Of a stretch of DNA of 64,000 nt, positions 8,857 through 17,445 are shown piece by piece. Below the pieces are notes generated by a model. It did not search any database. It worked only from the letters and a program-made list of their open reading frames with translations, and was not told the origin of the DNA. Each line of letters opens with the position of its first letter. The first letter of the stretch is position 1. The stretch spans positions 177,427 to 241,426 of the forward strand of contig JAZUAU010000024.1 of NCBI GenBank assembly GCA_045638145.1. Direction: 5' to 3'. The position numbers and the translations under genes are program-made. Origin of the DNA: SFWF01 sp045638145 (GTDB lineage Bacteria; Bacillota; Clostridia; Oscillospirales; Acutalibacteraceae).

Positions 8857-10139
8857 CACTTATCCCCTCCTTGGTAAGGCATAAGCTCAAATACTGTGTG
8901 AAGCTTTATTCCCCTTGCCACATTCACAATATCATCCTTTGTAATGAATTCTATTCTCTTTGCGGCGGCTTCGGGAGTAGGTAATTCTTCTGTGTAAATA
9001 TCGCGCGTATACCACGAATCAAGTGCAGAGGCACTGTCGCTATAGGAATGAAGTGAATCAATTACAGACTTTTTGGAAGCCAAAAGTCTCTCATCCTCAA
9101 CCTCACCGTTTTTGATTGCGTCAAGCTCGGCGAGAATTGCCGTCTTTGCCTTTTCATTGTTTTCAGCTTCAACTCCCGAATCAACAATCAAATATCCCTT
9201 GCTTCTTCTCTGTGCAGCAGAACAATAATAGCAAAGTGATTGCTTTTCGCGAACATTTTCAAAAAGTCGCGAATATGGCCCGCCTCCAAAAATATCCGAA
9301 AAGAGTAGTAGCGGTAAAGCCGTATTAAGACCACCCGACATCTCACTTGAAAATCCCATAACAAGCTTTCCTTGGGTTATATCCATTTCCTCACGTATGG
9401 TTCTGGGCGTGCCTGTCGGCACTAAAACAGCTGAATCGACCGATCTTTCATCGCTTCTGTCGAAGTTTAATAATTTATCTGATACAAGAGTGAAAAGTTC
9501 GTCAGGTCTTTCGTTTGAAACAACGTTCAGCGTAATGGTACTCTTGTTCAAAAGTCTTTGCCAAGCTTTAAACATTGCCTTTCCGTCAATTTTCTCTACC
9601 GTCTCTCGCGTACCGTATATAAACTGACCATAGGGTGTTCCCTCAAACATTAGGCTGGTCAGCCTTGTTCTAGCATAGGAGCGCTTGTTATTAATCTCGT
9701 TTTCAATACGCTCGATGGTCTTACGCTTTTCACGGTTTACATCCTCCGCCAAAAAGGCGCCCTCCTTTACCGAGGGGTTGAAAATCAGTGACAATAGAAT
9801 ATCGGCAGCCTCCCCTACCGTATCCTCGTTTTCAAATGCAAATGAAGGGTTTATAACCCTTATGCCTATTCTTGAATGAAGAAAATCACCACTTTTGGAA
9901 ACAGAGCAGGAAAGCTCTGCACCATAAAGCTTTAAAAGATGGAAATTGAGCTCGGTAAAGCTTTTATAATCCGCAGAGCAGGAAGTAAGCAGATAAGGAA
10001 GCAGCGCATCCTCTGCCAAGGTTTCAAAGGAAAGGGGTGAATAAAAATGAAATGAAATAAAGGTTGTGTTAAAACGTCGGCTTTGGATAAAGCGAGCCTC
10101 TGCCGATGCACCTAATTTTACTGTATCGTTTTTTTGCAT
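8856..10139 (-). CDS. yfmF: M16-family peptidase homologue, YfmF-like, inactive subunit
   Basis: A 427-residue M16-fold protein without the HxxEH zinc motif: the equivalent N-terminal region reads LAEDALLPYLLTSCS. It keeps the second-half signature around GPYSRLFENVREKQSLCYY, the R/Y substrate-binding segment of M16 enzymes. It is probably the non-catalytic partner of the following yfmH, forming an active/inactive heterodimer as in other paired M16 systems. GGAGG lies 5 bases before the ATG. It is first in the operon with yfmH, lgt and folD. A TATAAT lies about 25 bases upstream but without a convincing -35. Confidence 0.85.
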   Translation of the reverse strand: MQKNDTVKLGASAEARFIQSRRFNTTFISFHFYSPLSFETLAEDALLPYLLTSCSADYKSFTELNFHLLKLYGAELSCSVSKSGDFLHSRIGIRVINPSFAFENEDTVGEAADILLSLIFNPSVKEGAFLAEDVNREKRKTIERIENEINNKRSYARTRLTSLMFEGTPYGQFIYGTRETVEKIDGKAMFKAWQRLLNKSTITLNVVSNERPDELFTLVSDKLLNFDRSDERSVDSAVLVPTGTPRTIREEMDITQGKLVMGFSSEMSGGLNTALPLLLFSDIFGGGPYSRLFENVREKQSLCYYCSAAQRRSKGYLIVDSGVEAENNEKAKTAILAELDAIKNGEVEDERLLASKKSVIDSLHSYSDSASALDSWYTRDIYTEELPTPEAAAKRIEFITKDDIVNVARGIKLHTVFELMPYQGGDK

Positions 10140-10219
10140 ATTTTCCTCCGAAAATATTGATTAGGGTAATTATAGCACAAAGAAATTGTAAATTCTATAG
10201 TTTTTTTGTGAATTTGTAT

Positions 10220-10248
10220 TTGACATGTCGTTTTGGAAATAGTATAAT
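10220..10248 (+). promoter_or_regulatory. Consensus sigmaA promoter
   Basis: TTGACA, 17-base spacer, TATAAT: a perfect match to the vegetative consensus. It lies 50 bases before the ATG of the small membrane protein at 10299. Confidence 0.85.
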
Positions 10249-10298
10249 TGATACAGGCTGAAGATTCGGCAAATTTTAAATAGGACGGTAAGACACTT

Positions 10299-10457
10299 AT
10301 GAAAATGAAGCATGTTTTTTGGATAATCTCTGCTATCGTCGGCGTTGTTGCTATGGCAGCAGGAATAGCAGTATTAATTGACCGCTATGTAACCCGTAAG
10401 GAATGTCCTGACGGATATATTGACTGCGATGAGGAAGAAATTCTTATAGAAGAATAA
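10299..10457 (+). CDS. Small single-pass membrane protein of unknown function
   Basis: A 52-codon frame. It starts MKMKHVFW, continues into one hydrophobic helix of about 20 residues (IISAIVGVVAMAAGIAVLI), then a short soluble tail with two Cys (KECPDGYIDCD) and an acidic end EEEILIEE. The case that it is real rests on a perfect upstream promoter, an AGGACGG ribosome-like site 9 bases before the ATG and a strong terminator 13 bases after the stop. I do not recognise the family. The tail is probably cytoplasmic or surface-facing depending on topology, which cannot be decided. Confidence 0.7.
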   Translation: MKMKHVFWIISAIVGVVAMAAGIAVLIDRYVTRKECPDGYIDCDEEEILIEE

Positions 10458-10470
10458 ATAAATTTTCCGG

Positions 10471-10507
10471 CAAGCACCTGTTTTATGCAGGTGCTTGTTT
10501 TATTTTT
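10471..10507 (+). terminator. Terminator of the small membrane protein gene
   Basis: Perfect 10-base arms CAAGCACCTG and CAGGTGCTTG around a 7-base loop, followed by TTTATTTTT. It ends the small transcript and isolates it from glgP. Confidence 0.9.
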
Positions 10508-10617
10508 ACCCCAAAATTTGTGCACTTTAAGTATTTATTCGTTTGTAATGTAGTGATATTTTAGTTCTTTTTATCTATTTTGCATAATTTTCGGCAAATT
10601 TTTATACTATGAGACTC

Positions 10618-10646
10618 TTGAAATTTTTGTGAGAATATAGTAGTAT
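10618..10646 (+). promoter_or_regulatory. Probable promoter of glgP
   Basis: TTGAAA, 17 bases, TAGTAT, about 50 bases before the GTG start. The -10 is imperfect, and another near-match (TATAGT) lies 3 bases further on with poorer spacing. Confidence 0.5.
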
Positions 10647-10699
10647 AGTTATGGAATAATATATTTATCCATGCGATTTTTAAACAAAGGAGTTTTTTT

Positions 10700-13099
10700 G
10701 TGGAATTTACCTCTAAATATCTCGCTCGCGAGATTGAAAAAAAGCTTTCTCATAACTTTGGTGTAACCCCCGATGTGGCAAGTGACGAGCTATTTTATAA
10801 GGCGGCCGTTACTGTGCTTATGGACATTATGCGTGAAAAGCGCACCGAATTTAAGAAAAAGGCTAACGAATGCCAGGCAAAATCGGTTTATTACCTCTCT
10901 ATGGAGTTTTTGATGGGCCGTTCATTTAAAAACACCCTTTATAATTTAAATCTTACCGAAAAGATGCGCAAAGCACTTTCCACCTTTAAGGTTGACCTTG
11001 AGCAGCTTTATGAGCACGAACCCGATGCAGGTCTTGGTAACGGAGGTCTCGGTCGACTTGCCGCCTGCTTCCTTGATTCGTTAACCTCGGGTGGCTATCC
11101 AGCTATGGGCTACTGCTTAAAGTACGATTTTGGTATCTTCCGTCAGCGTCTTGCCGAGGGCTGGCAGACCGAATTCCCCGATAACTGGCTACCCGGTGGC
11201 GCGGTTTGGCTTGAAGAACGTCCGTCTGCAGAATGTGTTGTCAACTTTGACGGATATATTGAGGAATGGTGGGACGGCAAATTCCACCACATTGAACACA
11301 AAAACCCAAATCCCGTTCGTGCCGTTGCCTATGATATGATGGTTGCGGGCAAGGATGGAAAGGCGGTAAACGTGCTTCGTCTTTGGTCGGCAAAGGCGCC
11401 CGAATTTAATATGTCTGCATTTAACCGAGGCGACTATGTCGGCGCTATGGAGCAGCAGGCAATGAGCGAGGCTATCAGCAAGGTGCTCTATCCAGAGGAC
11501 AATCATATAGAGGGCAAGAGTCTTCGGCTTCGTCAGCAGTATTTCCTCGTTTCTGCGTCTATTCAGGATATTCTACACCGCCATCTTCGTAACTACCACA
11601 CACTTGAAAATCTTGGTGACAAGGTTGCCATTCATATTAACGACACCCACCCTGCCCTCTCGGTGCCAGAGCTTATGAGGTATTTACTCGATGAGTGCGG
11701 CTATGAATGGGAAAAGGCATGGTCGATCGTTCAGAAGACTATAGCCTATACAAATCATACTGTAATGCAGGAGGCACTTGAGTGCTGGAGCGAGGACCTT
11801 TTCCGCCAGCGTCTCCCCCGAATTTACCAAATTGTTAAGGAAATAGACAACCGCTACCGCTATGAAATGTACGACCTTACCCACGATGCCGATATGGTTG
11901 AGCGTACCGCCGTTATTTCGGGCGGAGTAGTTAAGATGGCTAACCTTTCGGTAATTGCAGGTCACAACGTAAACGGTGTATCGCGTCTTCACAGTGATAT
12001 TTTAAAGGATGACCTTTTCCGCGATTACTACAAGATTACACCGCAGAAATTCTTAAACGTTACAAACGGAATTGCACACCGTCGCTGGCTCTGTCAGGCA
12101 AACCCCGCACTTACCTCTTATCTAACCGAGCTTATCGGTGACGGCTTTGTGAACGATGCCGCCGAGCTTTCAAAGTTGAACGCTTTTGCAGAAGATTCTG
12201 CCGTCCTTAAAAAGCTTGATGAAATAAAGTTCCAAAACAAGGTGCGCTTCTCTGATTTTGTGCAGAAGAATAACGGAATTACCCTAAACCCCGATTCCGT
12301 TTTTGACATTCAGGTAAAGCGCCTTCACGAGTATAAGCGTCAGCACCTCAACGCACTTCATATTATTAAGGATTATCTCTTTATAAAGAATAATCCAACC
12401 GCTCCCTTTACCCCCAAGACCTATATTTTCGGTGCAAAGGCGGCCCCAGGATATCTTCTTGCAAAGCAGATTATTCAGATGATTTGGGCACTCTCAAAAG
12501 TTATCGAAAACGACACCCTTTGCAAGGATAAATTAAAGGTATTTTTCCTTGAGGATTACCGAGTTACTATGGCAGAGTTGCTTATTCCCTCGGCTGAAAT
12601 CAGTGAACAGATAAGCCTTGCTTCTACCGAGGCAAGCGGAACCTCGAATATGAAGTTTATGATGAACGGCGCTATTACCCTCGGTACCGAGGATGGCGCA
12701 AACGTTGAGATTCATGAGGCTGTGGGCGATGACAATATTGTTATATTCGGTATGCATACACCCGAAGTTATGGAGCTTCGCAGCAGAGGCTACAATCCCA
12801 AAAACTATATTGACAACAACGCAGTTTTAAAGGAATGCCTTAAGTTTATAAAAAATGGCATCGGCGGACAGAACTTCGAGCCCATTTATAACACCCTTGT
12901 AAACGTAGACTATTATATGGCTCTTGCAGATTTCGCCGATTACTGCACCGCACACGACAAGATTAACACCCTTTATTCCGACCGCGAGCAGTGGAACAAA
13001 ATGTCGCTAAAGAATATAGCCGAATCGGGCATTTTTGCGGCAGACCGCTCTATCGAGGACTACGCAAGAGATATCTGGAGCGCGAAGCCGATTGTATAA
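10700..13099 (+). CDS. glgP: Glycogen/starch phosphorylase
   Basis: A 799-residue GT35 phosphorylase that releases glucose 1-phosphate from the non-reducing ends of alpha-1,4-glucans. Visible signatures include YEHEPDAGLGNGGLGRLAAC near the N terminus, the active-site segment QVKRLHEYKRQHLNAL, and EASGTSNMKFMMNGAI (about residue 645), whose Lys binds pyridoxal phosphate. Length and motifs are complete. The start is GTG with AGGAG 7 bases upstream. The next gene, a GH13 alpha-glucanase, follows after 48 bases, so the pair probably forms a glycogen or maltodextrin breakdown operon. Confidence 0.95.
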   Translation: MEFTSKYLAREIEKKLSHNFGVTPDVASDELFYKAAVTVLMDIMREKRTEFKKKANECQAKSVYYLSMEFLMGRSFKNTLYNLNLTEKMRKALSTFKVDLEQLYEHEPDAGLGNGGLGRLAACFLDSLTSGGYPAMGYCLKYDFGIFRQRLAEGWQTEFPDNWLPGGAVWLEERPSAECVVNFDGYIEEWWDGKFHHIEHKNPNPVRAVAYDMMVAGKDGKAVNVLRLWSAKAPEFNMSAFNRGDYVGAMEQQAMSEAISKVLYPEDNHIEGKSLRLRQQYFLVSASIQDILHRHLRNYHTLENLGDKVAIHINDTHPALSVPELMRYLLDECGYEWEKAWSIVQKTIAYTNHTVMQEALECWSEDLFRQRLPRIYQIVKEIDNRYRYEMYDLTHDADMVERTAVISGGVVKMANLSVIAGHNVNGVSRLHSDILKDDLFRDYYKITPQKFLNVTNGIAHRRWLCQANPALTSYLTELIGDGFVNDAAELSKLNAFAEDSAVLKKLDEIKFQNKVRFSDFVQKNNGITLNPDSVFDIQVKRLHEYKRQHLNALHIIKDYLFIKNNPTAPFTPKTYIFGAKAAPGYLLAKQIIQMIWALSKVIENDTLCKDKLKVFFLEDYRVTMAELLIPSAEISEQISLASTEASGTSNMKFMMNGAITLGTEDGANVEIHEAVGDDNIVIFGMHTPEVMELRSRGYNPKNYIDNNAVLKECLKFIKNGIGGQNFEPIYNTLVNVDYYMALADFADYCTAHDKINTLYSDREQWNKMSLKNIAESGIFAADRSIEDYARDIWSAKPIV

Positions 13100-13147
13100 A
13101 ATGCTAAATTAAGGCGTCTGCGACGCTATTTAAAAACCGAGGTCGTT

Positions 13148-14995
13148 ATGGAAATTTTCAATTCCCGTGACAAATTTTATAAATCTAAATTCGGAGCTGT
13201 GGCTTCGGGCGAAAGCCTTAAGCTACGGCTTTTAGTCAATAATGAAGCAAAGGTTTCTACGGCTATCTTAAGGGTTCATCGCGACGGTGAAGAGTGTATC
13301 TCAGAAACACTTCTTACCCCCGCCGAAGCCTTTGGCGATTATAAGGCCTTTGAGTGTGAAATCTCTTTTGATGCGGGTCTCTATTTCTATTCATTCCGCT
13401 ATTTGTCAGATTTTGGAGAGTTTTTTGTAACAGCCGACAAGGACAATACTGCAATAATTTCTAACCAAGGTAATTGGTGGCAGCTTACCTGCTATGATAA
13501 GGACTATAAGACTCCCGAATGGCTCAAAGGCGGCATAATTTATCAGATTTTTCCCGACCGATTCTACTGCTCCGGCAAGCGCAAAAAACATATACCAGAG
13601 GACAGATTTTTAGTCGAGGATAAGACGAAAACTCCCGAATTCAGGCAAAAAAACGGTCTCTGCTCACTCGGTAACGATTACTACGGCGGAGACCTTGAAG
13701 GAATCAGACAAAAACTGCCTTATCTTGCCTCGCTCGGCGTTACCTGCATATACTTAAACCCGATTTTCGAGGCTCATTCAAATCATCGTTACAACACAGC
13801 GGATTATAGCCGTATCGACGATATACTCGGTGGTGAAAAAGATCTCATAAGGCTTTGCAAAGCAGCTAAAAAGCTCGGTATCGAGATTATTCTCGACGGT
13901 GTTTTTTCCCATACCGGAAACGACAGTATTTATTTTAACGAATACCGCAGATATACGGGGCTTGGTGCGGCAGAAAGTGTCGATTCCCCCTATCGCAGTT
14001 GGTACAAGTTCGACGATTCTCGTCTCGGTTATTCGGCTTGGTGGGGTGTTCCCTCTTTGCCCGAAATTAACGAAGACGACCCCTCCTTTGATGGGTTTAT
14101 TACGGGCGACAACGGTATAATCAAAAAGTGGATGAAGTGTGGCGTCAAGGGTTGGCGTCTCGACGTTGCAGACGAGCTTCCTGATAGCTTCCTAGACCAC
14201 ATACGAAAGGCAGTAAAATCCTCCGACCCTAATTCCTATCTGTTAGGCGAAGTCTGGGAGGATGCCTCAAACAAAATCAGCTACAACGAGCGCAGACGTT
14301 ACCTACAGGGCGCACAGCTTGACAGTGTTATGAATTATCCCTTTGCCGCTGCTATTATAGAGTTTGTAAAGGGCGGCAATGGATACGAATTTATCGGCAA
14401 GGTAATGACCATACTTGAAAACTATCCCAAAGCTTCGGTAGACCTGCTTATGAACCACCTCGGTACGCACGATACTGTCAGAATTTTAACAGCTTTGGGA
14501 TATGAGGGCGAGCAACCGAAGACCAGAGCTGAACAGGCAGTAACAGAACTTACGCCCGATCAGTATAAAATGGGAGTAACTCGGCTTCGCGTTGCGGCGG
14601 TTCTTCAGTACACACTTCCAGGTGTCCCCTCTCTTTACTATGGAGATGAAGCGGGAATGGAGGGCTTTGGCGACCCGTTTTGTCGCGGGTACTACCCGTG
14701 GGGAAATGAAAACGCTGAGCTTTTAGAGTTTTATAAATGGCTCGGTACCTTAAGACGAGAAAACGCCGTATTTAAGGATGGGGAATTTACCCCCATAGAG
14801 TCGGGACTCGGAACAGTTGCGTATTTAAGAGAAACGAAAACAGAAAAGCTTCTTGTTGCAGTTAACCGTTGGTGCGACCCCGATACTATAACCCTACCTG
14901 ATGAATGGAAAACAGCTAAAGTAATCTACGGAAAACCACCCGAAAACGGAAAACTGACAATAAATTCTGTAGACTTTTCAATATTGAAGCTATAA
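13148..14995 (+). CDS. GH13 alpha-amylase family enzyme (neopullulanase/cyclomaltodextrinase-like)
   Basis: A 615-residue cytoplasmic glycoside hydrolase with no signal peptide. An N-terminal beta-sandwich (about 1-120) precedes the (beta/alpha)8 barrel, which begins at WLKGGIIYQIFPDRF. Catalytic residues can be placed: nucleophile Asp339 in GWRLDVAD, acid/base Glu368 in LLGEVWE, and transition-state Asp442 in GTHDT. A small C-terminal beta domain ends the protein. The extra N-terminal domain and intracellular location fit enzymes acting on maltodextrins or cyclodextrins. GAGG lies 5 bases before the ATG. It shares the transcript with glgP. Confidence 0.88.
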   Translation: MEIFNSRDKFYKSKFGAVASGESLKLRLLVNNEAKVSTAILRVHRDGEECISETLLTPAEAFGDYKAFECEISFDAGLYFYSFRYLSDFGEFFVTADKDNTAIISNQGNWWQLTCYDKDYKTPEWLKGGIIYQIFPDRFYCSGKRKKHIPEDRFLVEDKTKTPEFRQKNGLCSLGNDYYGGDLEGIRQKLPYLASLGVTCIYLNPIFEAHSNHRYNTADYSRIDDILGGEKDLIRLCKAAKKLGIEIILDGVFSHTGNDSIYFNEYRRYTGLGAAESVDSPYRSWYKFDDSRLGYSAWWGVPSLPEINEDDPSFDGFITGDNGIIKKWMKCGVKGWRLDVADELPDSFLDHIRKAVKSSDPNSYLLGEVWEDASNKISYNERRRYLQGAQLDSVMNYPFAAAIIEFVKGGNGYEFIGKVMTILENYPKASVDLLMNHLGTHDTVRILTALGYEGEQPKTRAEQAVTELTPDQYKMGVTRLRVAAVLQYTLPGVPSLYYGDEAGMEGFGDPFCRGYYPWGNENAELLEFYKWLGTLRRENAVFKDGEFTPIESGLGTVAYLRETKTEKLLVAVNRWCDPDTITLPDEWKTAKVIYGKPPENGKLTINSVDFSILKL

Positions 14996-15025
14996 AAAAG
15001 CCTTGGGTTTCCCCAAGGCTTTTTT
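14994..15025. terminator. Bidirectional terminator
   Basis: Long stem with arms AAAAAAGCCTTGGG and CCCAAGGCTTTTTT around a 4-base loop. It serves the GH13 gene on the plus strand and the lipoprotein gene ending at 15033 on the minus strand. Confidence 0.9.
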
Positions 15026-15032
15026 GCTGTTA

Positions 15033-16226
15033 TTAGTCTAAAAATTTCTTAACTGCGCCGTCGGCAATTTCGTCTGCAACAACGTCAGAAAGCTTCTTAC
15101 CTATGAAGTCGAGTTCCAAATCCGGTTTATTCTCTTCAACGGTAATCTGAATAGTAACTGATTTTTCATCAAAATCAACGTTTGAAGTTAAGCCCATGTT
15201 ATCGTAAATCCGCGCTACCAGTTCACAGGTTTCAGCAATGCTTTCATCTTTATTCTCGGCATTGAAGTTATCACAAAATTCTTGTCTGGTCATGATTGCA
15301 AAGGCAATCGCCTGAACAATCTTACCTTCTTTATCAGCAAAGTAGTAATACAGTTCAATTCCCTCGCCATCACTATCTTTAGCTAAAATAGCATAGTTTC
15401 CGCCGCCCATTACACGGGGCTCGTTGAAGCCGTATTTTGTGAAAAGCGCCTCATATTCGGGGTTAAGCTTCTTTACAACAACATCTCCTCCGACTTCCTG
15501 GTCTTCGTCGCCGTCACCGCCCTCAACGGGTATATCTACCTCTTCTTTTTTGTTGGAAGAAATGGTGTCGTCATCGTCATCGTCCTCTTCCTTAACGTAG
15601 TCACTCTTGTTGCCGAACTTTAAAATAAAGCCGTCGTTAAGGTCGTATGCAACGTTCTCGGAAAGTGTCTTATCGAAAATGTCTGAGCGAACACCCTCGT
15701 CATTCTTAGTGATTGTCTGTGTGATAACTATATACTCATCCTGTACAGAAAGCTCGGAAGTAATGAAGTCGGCTTCCATAATCTCACTAAGCATCTCATC
15801 GTTGTACCATTGATTAATAGCCGCGTCGGTATTTTCGGCTACTATCTTTTCTTCAATAAGATATTCTCTTTTAACAACGCTAATCTGTACTATTTTCAGA
15901 ACCTCGTCGCCCTTATAGCCGTATTCAATTATGTAAAGACCGTCGTCCTCTTCCTCACGAACGAGCGAAACGTATTCCATATCCTTAAAATACACATTCT
16001 TTGTATCGGGAATTGTGGCAGGATATTTGTCAAAAAGTGTCTTGCTTTCTTCATTAACAGAAGGTGCGCCCGGTGCAGGAAGGCTGCTATTATCGCCCGA
16101 ACTGCTCGAGCTTTTTTTGTCATCATCTTCTACCTCTTTGTCCTTACAGCCGGTAAGTGCAAGTGCAAACACCATAATAAGTGCTAAAATAAGTGCTAAA
16201 AGTTTTATTGCTTTTTTAGTGAACAT
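15033..16226 (-). CDS. Lipoprotein with two tandem copies of an unknown domain
   Basis: A 397-residue secreted lipoprotein: signal helix, then lipobox LALTGC with lipidated Cys27, then a Ser/Asp-rich linker. Two related domains follow, roughly residues 57-205 and 255-397. Both begin with a Leu-Phe-x-Lys-Tyr motif (LFDKY; LFTKY) and share the order tyrosine-rich strand, KIVQ strand, a basic plus acidic helix (KREYL.., TRQEF..) and a final strand plus K-x-LS-x-V helix. A Glu/Asp-rich spacer joins them. I do not recognise the family. GGGGG precedes the ATG by 8 bases. It follows a single-pass membrane protein by 35 bases on the same transcript. Confidence 0.8.
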   Translation of the reverse strand: MFTKKAIKLLALILALIMVFALALTGCKDKEVEDDDKKSSSSSGDNSSLPAPGAPSVNEESKTLFDKYPATIPDTKNVYFKDMEYVSLVREEEDDGLYIIEYGYKGDEVLKIVQISVVKREYLIEEKIVAENTDAAINQWYNDEMLSEIMEADFITSELSVQDEYIVITQTITKNDEGVRSDIFDKTLSENVAYDLNDGFILKFGNKSDYVKEEDDDDDDTISSNKKEEVDIPVEGGDGDEDQEVGGDVVVKKLNPEYEALFTKYGFNEPRVMGGGNYAILAKDSDGEGIELYYYFADKEGKIVQAIAFAIMTRQEFCDNFNAENKDESIAETCELVARIYDNMGLTSNVDFDEKSVTIQITVEENKPDLELDFIGKKLSDVVADEIADGAVKKFLD

Positions 16227-16261
16227 TTTAAGTTCCCCCTTTTATAATTTTTCGACAAAAA

Positions 16262-16735
16262 CTACTGAGGCAGTCTTTTATCGATAATTTCCTGCATCAT
16301 TTCGGGTGAGAGAGGAAGAATTTTACCCTCAATTTCGGTGTGAAGTGCCGCGAGCTTCTTTTCGGTATCCGCGTCAATCTCGAAGGGCACGCCGTTAATA
16401 TGCATATATTCGCCCGAGAAATAAACCTCAACCGTTCGCCCATCGGAATATTCGAGAATAAACGGGAAATAAGGTGCGCCGCTTACAGGCTCGTATTCGG
16501 TTTTCATTTTGCCGATATCTATATTTTCAATAGCATCAATAAGCCTTGCTTTCTCCTCGTCGGTAAACTCATAAATTTCTCTGCCGAGTTCGTTATGATA
16601 GATATAAATCCTTTCTGCCGTATCGTGGGTAAGCTTATATTTTGCCGAGGTGAAATGTAAAAACAAACCAAACGCAACCAGAAGTGCAAGAACAACCGAC
16701 ACAATAATAATTAAAACCTTAACCCATTTTTTCAA
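16262..16735 (-). CDS. Single-pass membrane protein with extracellular domain, unknown function
   Basis: About 157 residues: a basic start (MKKWVKV), one transmembrane helix (about residues 6-28) and an outside domain of about 125 residues with a YxFTDEEKARLIDAIENI segment and a central strand pattern around FILEYSDGRTVEVYF. No family is recognised. Start choice: the furthest ATG lies within the -10 box of the promoter at 16755-16783, and a second ATG is fused to the GGAG ribosome site. The TTG at 16735, 9 bases after GGAG, fits best. It is followed by the duplicated-domain lipoprotein. Confidence 0.7.
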   Translation of the reverse strand: MKKWVKVLIIIVSVVLALLVAFGLFLHFTSAKYKLTHDTAERIYIYHNELGREIYEFTDEEKARLIDAIENIDIGKMKTEYEPVSGAPYFPFILEYSDGRTVEVYFSGEYMHINGVPFEIDADTEKKLAALHTEIEGKILPLSPEMMQEIIDKRLPQ

Positions 16736-16754
16736 AAAAATCATCTCCAAAGGC

Positions 16755-16783
16755 ATTATAACATAAAAATTCGAAAATTACAA
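16755..16783 (-). promoter_or_regulatory. SigmaA-type promoter for the membrane protein/lipoprotein pair
   Basis: Minus strand TTGTAA, 17 bases, TATAAT. The predicted leader is very short (about 13 bases to the TTG start). It is back-to-back with the metal-resistance promoter at 16793. Confidence 0.75.
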
Positions 16784-16792
16784 TATTCCCTA

Positions 16793-16821
16793 TTGACAAT
16801 AAAAATGCTTTTCGATATAAT
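16793..16821 (+). promoter_or_regulatory. Promoter of the metal-resistance operon
   Basis: TTGACA, 17 bases, TATAAT: perfect consensus. The adjoining operator begins one base after the -10 box, so a bound repressor would block RNA polymerase or its escape. Confidence 0.85.
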
Positions 16822-16845
16822 ACATATGAACATTTGCTCATATGT
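16822..16845 (+). promoter_or_regulatory. ArsR/SmtB-type operator
   Basis: Perfect inverted arms ACATATGA and TCATATGT separated by 8 bases, with further partial symmetry inside (ACA..TGC). The size and AT-rich ..ATATGA-ACA..TG-TCATAT.. pattern match 12-2-12 operators of SmtB/CadC-type sensors. The ArsR-family gene starts 19 bases further on, so autoregulation is likely. Confidence 0.75.
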
Positions 16846-16863
16846 TTAGTTGAGGTGATATTA

Positions 16864-17220
16864 ATGCCAAAAGAAATAGAAATTTGTTCCGAACCGCATC
16901 CTCACGAGGAAACGGTAAGCATCGCAAAGAAGATAATGCCCGCAGAGGAGCTTCTCTGTAGCCTTGCGGAGTTTTACAAGGTTTTCGGTGACAGTACCCG
17001 AATCAAAATTCTTTTTGCCCTTTACGAGAGTGAAATGTGCGTTTGTGATATTGCCGCAACACTCTATATGACCCAAAGTGCCATTTCTCATCAGCTACGG
17101 GTGCTTAAAAATACCAAGCTTGTTAAATTCCGCCGCGACGGAAAAGAGGTCTACTACTCCCTTTCCGATGCACATATTTTTAAAATTTTAGCTCAGGGAC
17201 TTGAGCATATAAAGGAGTAA
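16864..17220 (+). CDS. ArsR/SmtB-family metal-sensing repressor (CadC-like)
   Basis: A 118-residue winged-helix repressor that releases DNA when it binds metal. The recognition region reads TQSAISHQLRVLKNTKLV. It carries both known metal sites of the family: a Cys pair in the alpha3 motif EMCVCDIA (Cys59, Cys61) with an N-terminal Cys8 and His residues (Cd/Pb-type site), and an alpha5 site D102-x-H104 with H115-xx-E118 (Zn-type site). This suggests Cd/Pb/Zn sensing. ATG at 16864 has GAGGTG 6 bases ahead. It is first of a three-gene operon with an HMA protein and a P1B ATPase and probably binds the operator at 16822-16845. Confidence 0.9.
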   Translation: MPKEIEICSEPHPHEETVSIAKKIMPAEELLCSLAEFYKVFGDSTRIKILFALYESEMCVCDIAATLYMTQSAISHQLRVLKNTKLVKFRRDGKEVYYSLSDAHIFKILAQGLEHIKE

Positions 17221-17226
17221 TTCTAT

Positions 17227-17445
17227 ATGAGAAAGCAGTTTAAACTTGAAGAACTTGACTGCGCAAACTGCGCCGCCTTTATGGAAGCTGCTATAAACCG
17301 GCTTCCCGAGGTTAAGCATGCTACCGTCAGCTTTATGATGGCGCGTCTTGTTATTGAAGCCGATGACGATGCATTTCCCGAGGTTATCGACAAGGCGGAA
17401 AAATGCATTAAGGGAGTAAACCGAAAGACGAGGATTGTGCGCTGA
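17227..17445 (+). CDS. Stand-alone heavy-metal-associated (HMA) domain protein
   Basis: A 72-residue ferredoxin-like HMA domain with the metal-binding loop DCANCAA near residue 12. In ZntA/CadA ATPases this domain, with the same DCxxCA form, is fused to the N terminus. Here it is a separate protein whose TGA overlaps the ATG of the ATPase by one base. It probably hands Zn/Cd/Pb to the ATPase. GGAG from the end of the repressor gene serves as ribosome site 9 bases before the ATG. Confidence 0.88.
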   Translation: MRKQFKLEELDCANCAAFMEAAINRLPEVKHATVSFMMARLVIEADDDAFPEVIDKAEKCIKGVNRKTRIVR

